Assembly: GCA_944382965.1 (NCBI GenBank)
Contig: CALWOA010000005.1
Coordinates: forward strand, 1 to 64,000
Source of the DNA: an uncultured Oscillospiraceae bacterium
Lineage (GTDB): Bacteria; Bacillota; Clostridia; Oscillospirales; Oscillospiraceae
DNA: 64,000 bases
Direction of reading: 5' to 3'
A program made the position numbers and the translations under genes. The notes under the pieces were generated by a model. It was not told where the DNA came from, searched no databases, and was given only the letters and a program-made list of their open reading frames with translations. Shown piece after piece: positions 55,854 to 64,000 of this stretch (the stretch's first letter is position 1; each line of letters opens with the position of its first letter).

Positions 55854-56681
55854 TCACCCTTTGATGCCGCCTGCCATCATGCCATACTTAAACTGCTTTT
55901 GGGCAATCACATAAATGATGATGATGGGAATCATGGAAATCAAGCTGCCGGCCATTAAAACATTGTACTCGGTTGCGTATTGTCCATTCAGCGTAGAAAG
56001 TGCGATGGGTAAGGTCATTTTATTCTTATCGCTGAGCATTAGCAGCGGCCACAGATAATCATTCCAAGACTCCATGAAGGTAGTTATGAAGAGCGTCGCA
56101 AGGCTGGGAATGCACAACGGAAGGGCAACACGCATAAATACCTGGAATACATTTGCTCCATCTATTCGTGCGGCATCCAAAAAATCATTGGGAATGGTCC
56201 GCATTTGCTGCACCAGCATAAAGACTGCGAAGGGACGGAAAATCGAGGGCATGATGACGCTGGCGTAGGTATCCGAGAGACCAAGCCGATTCATTACCAC
56301 GAACAACGGAATCATGGTGACTTGCGTTGGAATCATCATGGTTGCAAGGTATCCGCCCAGCAGAAGTTGATTGCCGGGAAACTGTAGTTTTGCAAATGCA
56401 AAGGCTGCCATGGAAGAGGAAAGCAATGTAATGAGCGTATAGCTGACAGAAATAAACAAAGAGTTTCCGATGGTCTTGGCGAAAGGAAATTTGGAGAAAA
56501 CTTTGATGTAAGCATCCCAAGTTGGATTCTCCGGAATCCATTGGATGGGAATAGACATCAATGCACCCCGGCTTTTGAAGGAAGTGGAAACCATCCACAG
56601 GAAGGGGATCAATGCAATAACAGCCAGCAGGATGGCTACCACATAAAAGCTAAGGGTTCCGAGCTTTTTCTTAGTCGTCAT
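55854..56681 (-). CDS. Carbohydrate ABC transporter permease (MalG-like)
   Basis: A 275-residue integral membrane protein with six predicted helices. The EAA loop that docks the ATPase reads DAARIDGANVFQVFMRVALP. The N-terminal stretch VVAILLAVIALIPFLWMVST is typical for the MalG/UgpE group. It overlaps the other permease gene by 11 bases. No ATPase gene is present in the window's operon, so a shared MsmX-type ATPase elsewhere is likely. Confidence 0.94.
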   Translation of the reverse strand: MTTKKKLGTLSFYVVAILLAVIALIPFLWMVSTSFKSRGALMSIPIQWIPENPTWDAYIKVFSKFPFAKTIGNSLFISVSYTLITLLSSSMAAFAFAKLQFPGNQLLLGGYLATMMIPTQVTMIPLFVVMNRLGLSDTYASVIMPSIFRPFAVFMLVQQMRTIPNDFLDAARIDGANVFQVFMRVALPLCIPSLATLFITTFMESWNDYLWPLLMLSDKNKMTLPIALSTLNGQYATEYNVLMAGSLISMIPIIIIYVIAQKQFKYGMMAGGIKG

Positions 56682-57597
56682 AGTGCACCCACCTTTTCTG
56701 TCCCTTCATCTGAATTGCGGTAAAGACCATAATAATGGCAAACAGAATCCAGGAAAATGCCGCTGCATAGCCCATGCGGAAATAACGGAAGCCGTACTGG
56801 TAAATTCGCTCCACCATCACCTGGGTTGCGCCGTTGGGCCCGCCTCCGGTCATGATCATGATCTGGGGGAACAGCTGGAAGCTGTTGATCATGGCAACAA
56901 TCACAACATAGAAAATAGATGGCGTCAACAGGGGTAACGTAATTCTGGTGAATTTTATCCTTCCATTGGCACCGTCGATGTCTGCCGCCTCATAATAGGT
57001 TCTGTTGATGCCAATAATACCAGACAACAAGATCAATCCAAAGAAGCCCATATCCTTCCAAACGGAAACCAGCACGATTGCAGGCATGGCCCATTTTTCA
57101 TCCAACAGCCAGCCAGGACCTTCAATGCCAAAGATCTCCAGGATACCATTGAGTGCACCGTATTGGGGTGCAAGAACAGATTTCCAGATCAAGGATGCAG
57201 CAACCCAACTGGTCAGTACAGGAATGTAATATACAATACGGAACATGCCGATCGCCTTACGGGGTCTGCTCAGTAAAGAAGCGACAAGCAGGGAAGCGGC
57301 CAACATAAGGGGAATATACAGCACAATATACTCCGCAGTGTTGCCCAGTGTTCTCCAGAATTCCGGGGTGGTCAGTATGGTTTTGTAGTTACCAAGGCCG
57401 ATGAAATGATCCTGGAAGAACCCCGGCTGCATCAGCTGATCCAAACCATTCCAGTCGGTCAAACTGATAAAACCGGAAATGATCAGAGGGATCAGGCTGA
57501 AGACCATCAAACCAATCAAACTCGGCAGCAGAAATGGAGAGGCTACCAATACACCATGGCCCTGCTGTTTGGCCTTTTCTGTTTTGGATTTTCTCAT
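56671..57597 (-). CDS. Carbohydrate ABC transporter permease (MalF/UgpA-like)
   Basis: A 308-residue permease with six helices. The EAA loop is YEAADIDGANGRIKFTRITL. The first helix region reads LLPSLIGLMVFSLIPLIISG, followed by the outer segment usual for the group. It forms the heterodimeric channel with the MalG-like partner. The start has GGAGG 7 bases upstream. A hairpin lies between it and the solute-binding protein gene. Confidence 0.94.
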   Translation of the reverse strand: MRKSKTEKAKQQGHGVLVASPFLLPSLIGLMVFSLIPLIISGFISLTDWNGLDQLMQPGFFQDHFIGLGNYKTILTTPEFWRTLGNTAEYIVLYIPLMLAASLLVASLLSRPRKAIGMFRIVYYIPVLTSWVAASLIWKSVLAPQYGALNGILEIFGIEGPGWLLDEKWAMPAIVLVSVWKDMGFFGLILLSGIIGINRTYYEAADIDGANGRIKFTRITLPLLTPSIFYVVIVAMINSFQLFPQIMIMTGGGPNGATQVMVERIYQYGFRYFRMGYAAAFSWILFAIIMVFTAIQMKGQKRWVHYDD

Positions 57598-57611
57598 TTT
57601 GCACCTCCGGG

Positions 57612-57647
57612 GATAAAAATGGGGCCGCTGCGTTATCGCAACGGCCC
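57612..57647 (-). terminator. Intercistronic hairpin between binding protein and permeases
   Basis: On the minus strand GGGCCG and GCG-type arms (57637-57647) pair with 57622-57632 around a 4-base loop, followed by CCATTTTTATCC. It lies 12 bp after the binding-protein stop. Such hairpins let the binding protein be made in excess over the permeases by partial termination or RNA protection. Confidence 0.7.
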
Positions 57648-57659
57648 ACTACTGGAAAG

Positions 57660-58979
57660 TTAGTCAAGCGTGATCTGAGCTTCGCACTCAGCTTGAGCCT
57701 GATCCAACGCTTCCTGGACGCTGATGGTCCCATCGGCAGCTGCGGCCAGCTTCTGACTGATGATATCGCTCATCAGAGCGTAATCTTCAATAACGGGAGG
57801 CATGACCAGGTAGTCCAGGCTCTCAAAGACAGCTTCGCGATTATCGGGGGGCGTGATGTCCAGATAGGAGGACAGTGCATTCAGATCCTTCAGAGCGGGC
57901 AGGTCCCAGCCGGCCTCCAGACGGATATCTGCGGCAGTGGTGGAGGATGCCAGCCATGCCAGCCAGGTGGCAACTTCAGTGGGGTGCTTGGTCTCGGGAC
58001 TCATAACGACACAGTTGGAGAAGAAGTGTGTTGCCTTCTGGGTACTGCCGGGCTCGACAACGATGTCCCATTCAAAATCACAACCATCGGTGAAGGTTTG
58101 GAATGCCCAGATGCCGGTGGGAATCATGCCCAGTCTTCCGCTCATGAACATATCCCAGTCACCCATGCCGCCCTGCTGAACAGCGTTGGGCTGGACGTTG
58201 GAGACCAGAACGCGGTCAACCAAAGCCGTGGCGGCTGCCAGGTTCTCGGGAGAATTGATGGTAAATTCAGTCTTATCTTCGTTCAGCAGGGCGCCGCCAT
58301 ACTGTGCAACGACTTTGAAGAATTCGTTGTAGGTGATGGGCTGCCAGATGCCGAAGATATCATCGCCCAGAGCACGGATTTTTTCTGCAGCAGCCTGCAG
58401 ATCGTCCTGGGTCCAGTCGTTGGTAGGATAAGCGACACCGGCCTGGTCAAACAGATCCTTGTTGTAGATCAAGACCACGTTGGAAAAACTCTCGGGCAGA
58501 CCGTACTGTTTGCCGTCAACGTTGAAGGCTCCCAGAGCAGTTTCGTTCAGGCCGCTGACATCCACGCCGGTAATTTCGGCGAGAATACCTTTGTTTGCGT
58601 AAGCGGCGAAGTTCTCGATGTTCAGTTCGTAGCAGTCAGGGGCAGTGCCGCCGGCTACACGGGTCTGCATCTGAGTGAAGTAGTCATCATAGCCAATCGT
58701 CTCGACTTCAACTTTGATGTTCGGATGCTCTTCTTCAAATGCGGCTACCATTTTGGCGAGGGTTTCTTCGTTGCCGCCTGAGGAGTTGAAGTTGCAGTAA
58801 GTAATGGTTACGGGCTCTGCAGAAGAGGTGTCTTCATTGACAGCAGCGGTCTCAACAGAGCCGGTAGACTTACTTCCGGTGGCGGTGGTCTGTGTGGTTG
58901 CTGCGCTGCCGCAAGCTGTAAATACCATAAGAACTGCCAGTGTCATGGCAATCAGCGAAAAAAGCCTGGTTTTTTTCAT
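57660..58979 (-). CDS. Sugar-binding lipoprotein of the ABC transporter
   Basis: A 439-residue extracellular solute-binding protein of family 1. Residues 1-22 form a lipoprotein signal with the lipidated C23 (LMVFTACGS). A Ser/Thr-rich tether follows. The mature domain starts with EPVTITYCNFNSSGGNEETL, then EEEHPNIKVEVETIGYDDYF, the usual start of the family. It captures oligosaccharides for the two permeases; by context these are alpha-glucosides. GAGGAGG precedes the ATG, and a copy of the LacI operator lies about 40 bp upstream. Confidence 0.94.
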   Translation of the reverse strand: MKKTRLFSLIAMTLAVLMVFTACGSAATTQTTATGSKSTGSVETAAVNEDTSSAEPVTITYCNFNSSGGNEETLAKMVAAFEEEHPNIKVEVETIGYDDYFTQMQTRVAGGTAPDCYELNIENFAAYANKGILAEITGVDVSGLNETALGAFNVDGKQYGLPESFSNVVLIYNKDLFDQAGVAYPTNDWTQDDLQAAAEKIRALGDDIFGIWQPITYNEFFKVVAQYGGALLNEDKTEFTINSPENLAAATALVDRVLVSNVQPNAVQQGGMGDWDMFMSGRLGMIPTGIWAFQTFTDGCDFEWDIVVEPGSTQKATHFFSNCVVMSPETKHPTEVATWLAWLASSTTAADIRLEAGWDLPALKDLNALSSYLDITPPDNREAVFESLDYLVMPPVIEDYALMSDIISQKLAAAADGTISVQEALDQAQAECEAQITLD

Positions 58980-59019
58980 TTTGTTTCCTCCTCAATGATT
59001 TTGTAATTGATTTTTTCGC

Positions 59020-59033
59020 TCTTTTCGCTTAAA
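59020..59033 (-). promoter_or_regulatory. Third, weaker LacI-family operator
   Basis: TCTTTTCGCTTAAA matches the operator TTTAATCGCTTAAA at 11 of 14 positions. It lies just upstream of the binding-protein gene, so the leftward operon probably answers to the same repressor. Confidence 0.55.
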
Positions 59034-59075
59034 ATACAGTTTGGCGAAAAGAGTGGCATACTCGTTCTTTTCCCT

Positions 59076-59113
59076 GCGGTTTGCATGAACTTTGGCGAGG
59101 GCGTGCAAACCGC
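59076..59113. terminator. 10-bp inverted repeat between lacI and binding-protein gene
   Basis: GCGGTTTGCA (59076-59085) and TGCAAACCGC (59104-59113) are exact complements. On the minus strand it follows the regulator gene by 37 bp, but the T tract (TTATTTT) lies on the plus-strand side. It may reduce read-through or stabilise RNA. Confidence 0.5.
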
Positions 59114-59149
59114 TTATTTTACACCTCCTCCTTTATGATACAGGGGATG

Positions 59150-60169
59150 TTAATTGCGTTTTCTGACCGATCCCCTTGCCACAAGTTGGAGTGGGAGAAT
59201 CTCTTCCTGCTTGGGAAGGCTGGGATCTTCGATATGCTTCAGCAGTAATTCAACTGCTTTCTGCCCTTTCAGGGAGATTTGCTGACGGATGGTGGTCAGA
59301 CCCGGTGTCATGAATTGGGCAATTTCCACATCGTCAAAACCAATGATGGAGTAATCATCCGGTACTCGTTTGCCGCCCTCATAGAAACCTTTTATTGCAC
59401 CGATGGCCAGGATATCAGCGGCAGCCACAATACCAGTTACCGGAAGATCGGATGCCATCAGCTGATTCGCAAGCTGGATGCCGCTATTGTAGTCAATCTG
59501 TCCTTCGTAAACGTATTGCGTGCGATAGGGAACATTGAATTCGCTAAGCGCTTGCTGGTAACCCAGCAGGCGTTTTTTCATAACGCCATTTTCTTTCATC
59601 TGTCCAGCAAAGAATGCAATATGCTCGTGGCCATTCTCCAGTATATACCGGGTGGCGAGATAACTGCCGTAAGCGTCATCAATCCGGATGTTATGGTAGT
59701 AGTGGTCATTGCAGTAGCTGTCAATCAGCACGATGGGAATCTGTGTTTTCTTCATCTGCTGGTAAAAGTCATCCGGATACATGCCGATGACAATGATGCC
59801 GTCAAGATTCCGCTTCTTTGCAAGGGTCAGGTAGCTTTCGTTGGCGTCGGTTGCGGAAATCAGAATATGGTACCCTTGTTGTCGGGCGTAATATTCGATG
59901 CTGCCTAGGACTTCGCTGTAAAAGCTGTTCTGAAACATCAGTCGATCTCCGGGCTCCGTCTGGGGGACTACTACGCCAATCAGCTTGGAATCGCGCATGC
60001 TCAGACTGCGGGCATTCAGGTTAGGCACATAATCCAGTTCCTGAATCGCTTCCATGACTCTGCGCTTCGTTTCTTCGGAGATGGGTCTCTTGCCACTGAT
60101 TGCGTAGGAAACGGTGGCGGTTGTGACACCAGCTCTCTGCGCAACATCTTTGAGCGTTGCTCTTGCCAC
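59150..60169 (-). CDS. LacI-family transcriptional regulator
   Basis: A 339-residue repressor. The helix-turn-helix and hinge helix occupy residues 1-60 (TLKDVAQRAGVTTATVSYAI; PNLNARSLSM). The ligand-binding domain follows with GVVVPQTEPGD, a divergence from most family members only in detail, and VTGIVAAADILAIGAIKGFY in the second lobe. The start codon is GTG, with GGAGGC upstream. It should release DNA when a sugar binds. Two exact operator copies flank its own and the divergent promoter, which implies self-regulation and control of both transport and glycosidase genes. Confidence 0.94.
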   Translation of the reverse strand: MARATLKDVAQRAGVTTATVSYAISGKRPISEETKRRVMEAIQELDYVPNLNARSLSMRDSKLIGVVVPQTEPGDRLMFQNSFYSEVLGSIEYYARQQGYHILISATDANESYLTLAKKRNLDGIIVIGMYPDDFYQQMKKTQIPIVLIDSYCNDHYYHNIRIDDAYGSYLATRYILENGHEHIAFFAGQMKENGVMKKRLLGYQQALSEFNVPYRTQYVYEGQIDYNSGIQLANQLMASDLPVTGIVAAADILAIGAIKGFYEGGKRVPDDYSIIGFDDVEIAQFMTPGLTTIRQQISLKGQKAVELLLKHIEDPSLPKQEEILPLQLVARGSVRKRN

Positions 60170-60196
60170 GATACCTGCCTCCTTTTGTAAAGATAA

Positions 60197-60210
60197 TTTA
60201 ATCGCTTAAA
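60197..60210. promoter_or_regulatory. LacI-family operator at the regulator's own promoter
   Basis: TTTAATCGCTTAAA, an imperfect palindrome with the central CG usual for the family. It lies downstream of the regulator's -10 element on the minus strand. The exact reverse complement recurs at 60330-60343. Confidence 0.85.
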
Positions 60211-60226
60211 CTGATTTTCTGTGTTT

Positions 60227-60255
60227 ATGATACTGTTTTGCGCTTAGTTTGTCAA
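60227..60255 (-). promoter_or_regulatory. Promoter of the LacI-family regulator
   Basis: On the minus strand TTGACA (60255-60250), 17-bp spacer and TATCAT (60232-60227). Confidence 0.75.
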
Positions 60256-60285
60256 TAGGTTTTTGTCATATTGTTAAAAAATATG

Positions 60286-60313
60286 TTGACAAGGAGTTTA
60301 ATTTTGTTATACT
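60286..60313 (+). promoter_or_regulatory. Promoter of the rightward glycosidase operon
   Basis: TTGACA (60286-60291), 16-bp spacer and TATACT (60308-60313). The operator at 60330-60343 lies just after the expected transcription start, where a bound repressor blocks polymerase. Confidence 0.8.
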
Positions 60314-60329
60314 TGAATCAAGGATATGG

Positions 60330-60343
60330 TTTAAGCGATTAAA
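60330..60343. promoter_or_regulatory. LacI-family operator at the rightward promoter
   Basis: TTTAAGCGATTAAA, the exact reverse complement of the site at 60197-60210. Centre-to-centre distance is 133 bp, which would allow looping between the two sites. Confidence 0.85.
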
Positions 60344-60365
60344 TTCTAAACGAAGGGGTGCTTCT

Positions 60366-62156
60366 ATGGAACGCTATATTCCTACCGGTAATGAGATGAT
60401 TTCCTTACCCAAAATAAACGAAGTTACTGCTGGAATTGAGGACTTCACCTACCTGTCCATGCAGCATAAAGGATTGATTGAGGTTCGAGGCGGCCGGGAA
60501 GTGCCTCTGATTGTACCGTTTGTTCGGATAGATGATTGCGATGTTCCGCTTTCAAACATGGTCTGGAACCGGGAACATTACTGGATTCCCACGCTTTCTG
60601 CCAAGGTGGGAGTGTTTGATTTTACGATGACGATCCTTACTCCCATCAAAGAGAGAGGTTTTGCCGTAAAGCTTTCTCTTACGGGATCGGATAGTGAAGA
60701 AGTCATGTGGGGTCTCAAGGGCTGTTGGGACAGTAGCTGGCACTGCATCAACGAAGACAAGGAATTGGATGGAAAGGCACACTGCTATGAAAGTGGTTGG
60801 AATGACAGTGTGATTTTCGATTTCCGGTGCGGTGTCTCCATGTTTGCGTTTGCACCTATGTGTGACAAAAAGATCCATGCGGAATTTGATGTGTCGAATA
60901 ACAGTGTTACATATTCACTTTCCAGAACAGAGCGAATCTCAAAAAACGAAACCAAAAAGTTGGTATTTTTCTGGGGCCTTGGTTACGAAGAAGTGGCTGC
61001 GGCTACCAGTGCAAAGGAGATGCTTCGCCGCGGGTGGGATTGGGAATATCATCGAACCGCTGTGTGGTTGGACCAGCGGGTATGTCCAATGCATACGCCC
61101 AAGCTGACAGAAATCTACAACACCAATCTGTTCTTCTGCATTTTCTACTCCACCGGTGTGACCCTGGACACGGAGGAGTTGGTCTGCGCCACCAGCAGGG
61201 GGACGCGGTATTATGTAAGTGCTGCTTACTGGGACCGAGATACGCTGCTGTGGGCTTTTCCTGGAATTCTGGATGCGGATCAGGAACTGGCGGGAGAAAT
61301 CCTCCATTACATTTTTGGACGCCAAAGAAAGAATCTGGGCGTTCATTCCCGGTACATTGATGGGACGGTTCTGGAACCTGGCTTTGAACTGGATGAACTG
61401 ATGTCTCCGATTATCGCCTTGGAAAGCTACGTAACGAAAACCGGCGATACAGGGATGCTGGAGGATGCCAATGTACAAAACGGAATCCGTCAGATTCTCA
61501 GAACACTGGATTCCATGCGCCATCCGCACACTGCGCTGTATGAAACCTTCTTGCAGCCTACTGACGATGAAATTGTGTATCCGTATTTGACTTATAACAA
61601 TGTTCTGGTATGGAAGAGTCTGAATGCGCTGGCCAGGTTGTATCCGCAGAAATACCAATATCTTTCGGATGCTGCCGAAAAAGTCAAAGCGGCGATTTAC
61701 AAGCACTGTGTGTTCTATAAAAATGGAAAACCCTATTTCGGCTGGTCCATTGATCTGAAAGGCAACCACAACGTCTATGATGAACCTCCCGGGAGTCTTC
61801 AGCTCCTTCCTTACTATGGCTTCTGCGATTGCATGGATGAAATCTGGCAGAATACAGTATCCATGATTCGATCTCCTGATTACGAGTACAGCTTTGCAAA
61901 TTCACCCATTGCTGAAATCGGATGCACCCATGCTCCATACCCCTGGATTCTCAGTCTGTGCAACAGTCTTCTCTGCGGACATGCAGCCCAGGCATTCCGG
62001 GAGTTGGAGATTTTGGAAATGGACAATGGCATTGCCTGCGAAAGTGTAGATCCTGTAACAGGAACTTGCACAACAGGCGCTGCTTTTGCAACTTGTGCCG
62101 GATTCCTTTGCCACAGCATAAAAACCGTAGACAAGGAGGGATTTTATGCGGAATGA
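60366..62156 (+). CDS. (Alpha/alpha)6-barrel glycosidase, family uncertain
   Basis: A 596-residue enzyme without signal peptide. An N-terminal beta domain (about 1-230) is followed by a helical barrel with YYVSAAYWDRDTLLWAFPGI, which resembles the W-x-RD motif of amylo-alpha-1,6-glucosidases and other six-hairpin glycosidases. HSRYIDGTVLEPGFELDELM and PYLTYNNVLVWKSLNALARL are further barrel stretches. I cannot choose between GH15/GH63/GH125-like families. The ATG at 60366 has GAAGGGG upstream; the open frame extends back through promoter and operator. It overlaps the GH65 gene by 11 bases. It may trim branched or reducing-end linked glucosides for the phosphorylase. Confidence 0.78.
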   Translation: MERYIPTGNEMISLPKINEVTAGIEDFTYLSMQHKGLIEVRGGREVPLIVPFVRIDDCDVPLSNMVWNREHYWIPTLSAKVGVFDFTMTILTPIKERGFAVKLSLTGSDSEEVMWGLKGCWDSSWHCINEDKELDGKAHCYESGWNDSVIFDFRCGVSMFAFAPMCDKKIHAEFDVSNNSVTYSLSRTERISKNETKKLVFFWGLGYEEVAAATSAKEMLRRGWDWEYHRTAVWLDQRVCPMHTPKLTEIYNTNLFFCIFYSTGVTLDTEELVCATSRGTRYYVSAAYWDRDTLLWAFPGILDADQELAGEILHYIFGRQRKNLGVHSRYIDGTVLEPGFELDELMSPIIALESYVTKTGDTGMLEDANVQNGIRQILRTLDSMRHPHTALYETFLQPTDDEIVYPYLTYNNVLVWKSLNALARLYPQKYQYLSDAAEKVKAAIYKHCVFYKNGKPYFGWSIDLKGNHNVYDEPPGSLQLLPYYGFCDCMDEIWQNTVSMIRSPDYEYSFANSPIAEIGCTHAPYPWILSLCNSLLCGHAAQAFRELEILEMDNGIACESVDPVTGTCTTGAAFATCAGFLCHSIKTVDKEGFYAE

Positions 62157-64000
62157 TTTACACTTAACCCCGTGGACTATTTCCTGCAAAGGTTCGGAAT
62201 GGGCTGATGACTTCTATGAGAGCATCTTCTTCCTAGGAAATGGACGTTTGGGGATTCGCGGATATGTTTCCTCTGACACCACCTACCGTCCGATTCAAAA
62301 GGGGATTTACTTAGCCGGCATTTTTGGGGAAATCAAGCCAGGAATTACCGATTTTGTGAATCTTCCGACACCGGTGCATGAGAGCATCTGCATTGATGGT
62401 GAGAAAGCAGAACTGGCATCCGAAATTGAACGGGTTCTCGATTTGAAAACAGCTACACTGACCATGGCATATACCCTGCGCAGTGGCAAAAAGATGCTGG
62501 ATGTGAAATATCAACGTTTTCTTCCCAAAGAGCACCCAGCCTTGATTATGCAGCGGCTTGTGTTTATGCCAAAATCGAACATGGAGTTATCCGTAACCAG
62601 CGGTATTTTCCTGGATAGCTGCAACAGTCCCATTCCGGATGACCAGACTAAAGCCAATACAGAAACCATTCAGCTCTCCCGGCTGATCCATACAGCTGTT
62701 TCCGAAGAGGGGGTCTGCTGTTCCTTCGATATTTTGGGCTCCCATCTTACAGTCAATCTGGATGTCCAGTTCCGTTGCCCTGATTTCCGCTACCATCACA
62801 GCAGCGGAAGTGAAGTGACATATACTGCTGCCGCTGAGGTTGGGCAGGAACTGCGCTTTGACAAAGCAGCCTGCATTCTGACATCTAGAGATGTAGATCT
62901 CCGTATCGCAAAGATCCCTCAGGATTGGGACTTTGACACACTGCTGGAAGAACACAAACAGTGTTGGAAAAGCACTTGGGAGAAATGTGATTTGATTATT
63001 CCTGACTTGGATGAGGAAGTGCAGACCGGTCTGCGGTACTCCATATTTCACCTGATGGGCAGCTGCAGTGCAAAAGATCCGACTGTCAGTATTGGCGCAA
63101 GAGGACTGAGCCACGGACGATATAAGGGGTGCTATTTTTGGGATACGGATATGTTCATGCTCCCGTTCTTTTTGGAGTATGACCTGGAAGCGGCCAGGAA
63201 TCTATGTGAGTATCGTGTGCGTTCCCTGCCTGCAGCCAAGAAGCATTCGAAAGATATGAATACACTGGGGGCACGCTATCCATGGATGGCGGCACTGGAC
63301 GGAAGCGAACAGTGCGAAACCTGGGATATTGGATGCAGTGAATTGCATATTACGGCCGATGTGGCTTATGCATTGGACGCATATTGCAAAAAATCCGGGG
63401 ATGAGGCGTTTTATCTGGACCGGGCAGCGGAGGTGTTTGTGGAAACCGCTCGCTTCTGGGTCAGCAGATATACTTACCGCCCAGAAACGGGAGAAGCGGA
63501 TTTGCTGTTCTGCAAAGGTCCAGATGAATACTGTGGTATCACCAATAACAACCTGTTTACCAATGTGATGGTGCAGCACAATCTGGATTTGGCTATTCAG
63601 GCTGCAGAGGACCTGAAGATGAAGCGGCCGGAACGTTATCAGACGCTTGGTATTACCCAGGAAGAAATGGATCACATGGCAGTAATCCGTAATGCAATTA
63701 AATGGCCCCGCGATCCCGTCACAGGAAGACTCCGCCAAGATGAAACACTGCATTTGTTGGAGCCGGTGGATATGGAGAAAGTGAAACTCGACGAAAGCGC
63801 AAGCTATCACTATATTTGTTTTGATCGGCTCCAACGTTATCAGGTTATCAAGCAGGCAGATGTTTTACTCCTGATGAGTCGGATGCCTGAGTTGTTCACA
63901 CAGAAGCAGAAGCAAGAAGCGTGGGAGGATTTTGAGCCAATTTGCCTGCATGACTCTACGTTGAGCTTTGCCAGCCATGCTCTGTTCGCACTTCAGAATG
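62146..64000 (+). CDS. GH65 family glycoside phosphorylase, 3' end cut off
   Basis: 618 codons are visible; the gene runs out of the window, consistent with a family length of about 750. An N-terminal beta-sandwich (about 1-260) starts with ESIFFLGNGRLGIRGYV, the family opening. The barrel has GLSHGRYKGCYFWDTDMFML, and the general acid should be the Glu of KGPDEYCGITNNNLFTN. HDSTLSFASHALFA is the phosphate-side stretch. Inverting members cleave maltose, trehalose, kojibiose or nigerose with phosphate to beta-glucose 1-phosphate. The residue after DEY is Cys where His is usual (GPDEYH), so specificity may differ. An AAGGAGGG site precedes the ATG. Confidence 0.92.
   Translation, partial: MRNDLHLTPWTISCKGSEWADDFYESIFFLGNGRLGIRGYVSSDTTYRPIQKGIYLAGIFGEIKPGITDFVNLPTPVHESICIDGEKAELASEIERVLDLKTATLTMAYTLRSGKKMLDVKYQRFLPKEHPALIMQRLVFMPKSNMELSVTSGIFLDSCNSPIPDDQTKANTETIQLSRLIHTAVSEEGVCCSFDILGSHLTVNLDVQFRCPDFRYHHSSGSEVTYTAAAEVGQELRFDKAACILTSRDVDLRIAKIPQDWDFDTLLEEHKQCWKSTWEKCDLIIPDLDEEVQTGLRYSIFHLMGSCSAKDPTVSIGARGLSHGRYKGCYFWDTDMFMLPFFLEYDLEAARNLCEYRVRSLPAAKKHSKDMNTLGARYPWMAALDGSEQCETWDIGCSELHITADVAYALDAYCKKSGDEAFYLDRAAEVFVETARFWVSRYTYRPETGEADLLFCKGPDEYCGITNNNLFTNVMVQHNLDLAIQAAEDLKMKRPERYQTLGITQEEMDHMAVIRNAIKWPRDPVTGRLRQDETLHLLEPVDMEKVKLDESASYHYICFDRLQRYQVIKQADVLLLMSRMPELFTQKQKQEAWEDFEPICLHDSTLSFASHALFALQN

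Noticed and set aside
60249..60365. Upstream extension of the glycosidase frame to 60249
   Set aside because: The extension runs through the TTGACA/TATACT promoter and the LacI operator; the ATG at 60366 has its own ribosome site.

Overview
The window reads as a chromosomal segment of a Gram-positive anaerobe of the class Clostridia, most likely a gut Oscillospiraceae/Ruminococcaceae-type bacterium. This taxon is inferred from the style of the genes (strong Shine-Dalgarno sites, a sigma-54 regulator of clostridial type, LacI/ABC sugar loci, FtsX-type ABC operons, a membrane-anchored giant surface protein) and not from any marker gene. No rRNA, tRNA or CRISPR array was seen. Both window edges cut a gene: a PfkB sugar kinase at the left and a GH65 phosphorylase at the right.

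Layout. 1-5.5 kb: sugar kinase end, a DUF1349 protein, a frameshifted pseudogene, a secreted M23 murein hydrolase, and an ECF sigma / anti-sigma-like / secreted protein operon. 5.5-6.6 kb: a decayed IS200/IS605 tnpA. 6.6-16 kb: a sigma-54 catabolic module: rpoN, an enhancer-binding regulator, three operator dyads, a -24/-12 promoter, then diaminopropionate ammonia-lyase, YgeY-type hydrolase, sodium:solute symporter, N-acyl-D-amino-acid deacylase and RidA. RidA fits because the lyase releases 2-aminoacrylate, which RidA removes. 16-23 kb: a two-component system from a consensus promoter, followed by an ABC ATPase, a large FtsX-type permease and a secreted, C-terminally anchored protein. 23-24 kb: decayed sequence. 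24-26.8 kb: a second two-component system with a 7TM sensor kinase. 26.9-53 kb: a membrane-anchored TPR protein and, 47 bp downstream, a single uninterrupted gene of about 25 kb coding for 8,330 residues.

The giant protein is the most striking object. It has a signal peptide, an N-terminal Glu/Pro pentapeptide repeat, RTX-like calcium-loop sequences, a long array of beta-strand repeats interrupted by helical insertions, a Tyr-rich region, a 61-residue tandem duplication, a coiled coil, and a C-terminal membrane anchor with a basic tail instead of a sortase signal.

53-64 kb: an alpha-glucoside locus controlled by a LacI-family regulator. Leftward are a solute-binding lipoprotein, two permeases, a GH31 alpha-glucosidase and beta-phosphoglucomutase; rightward are an (alpha/alpha)6-barrel glycosidase and a GH65 phosphorylase. 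Three copies of one operator sequence lie at the regulator's own promoter, the rightward promoter and upstream of the binding-protein gene. GH65 phosphorolysis gives beta-glucose 1-phosphate, which PgmB converts to glucose 6-phosphate, so the two divergent units form one pathway.
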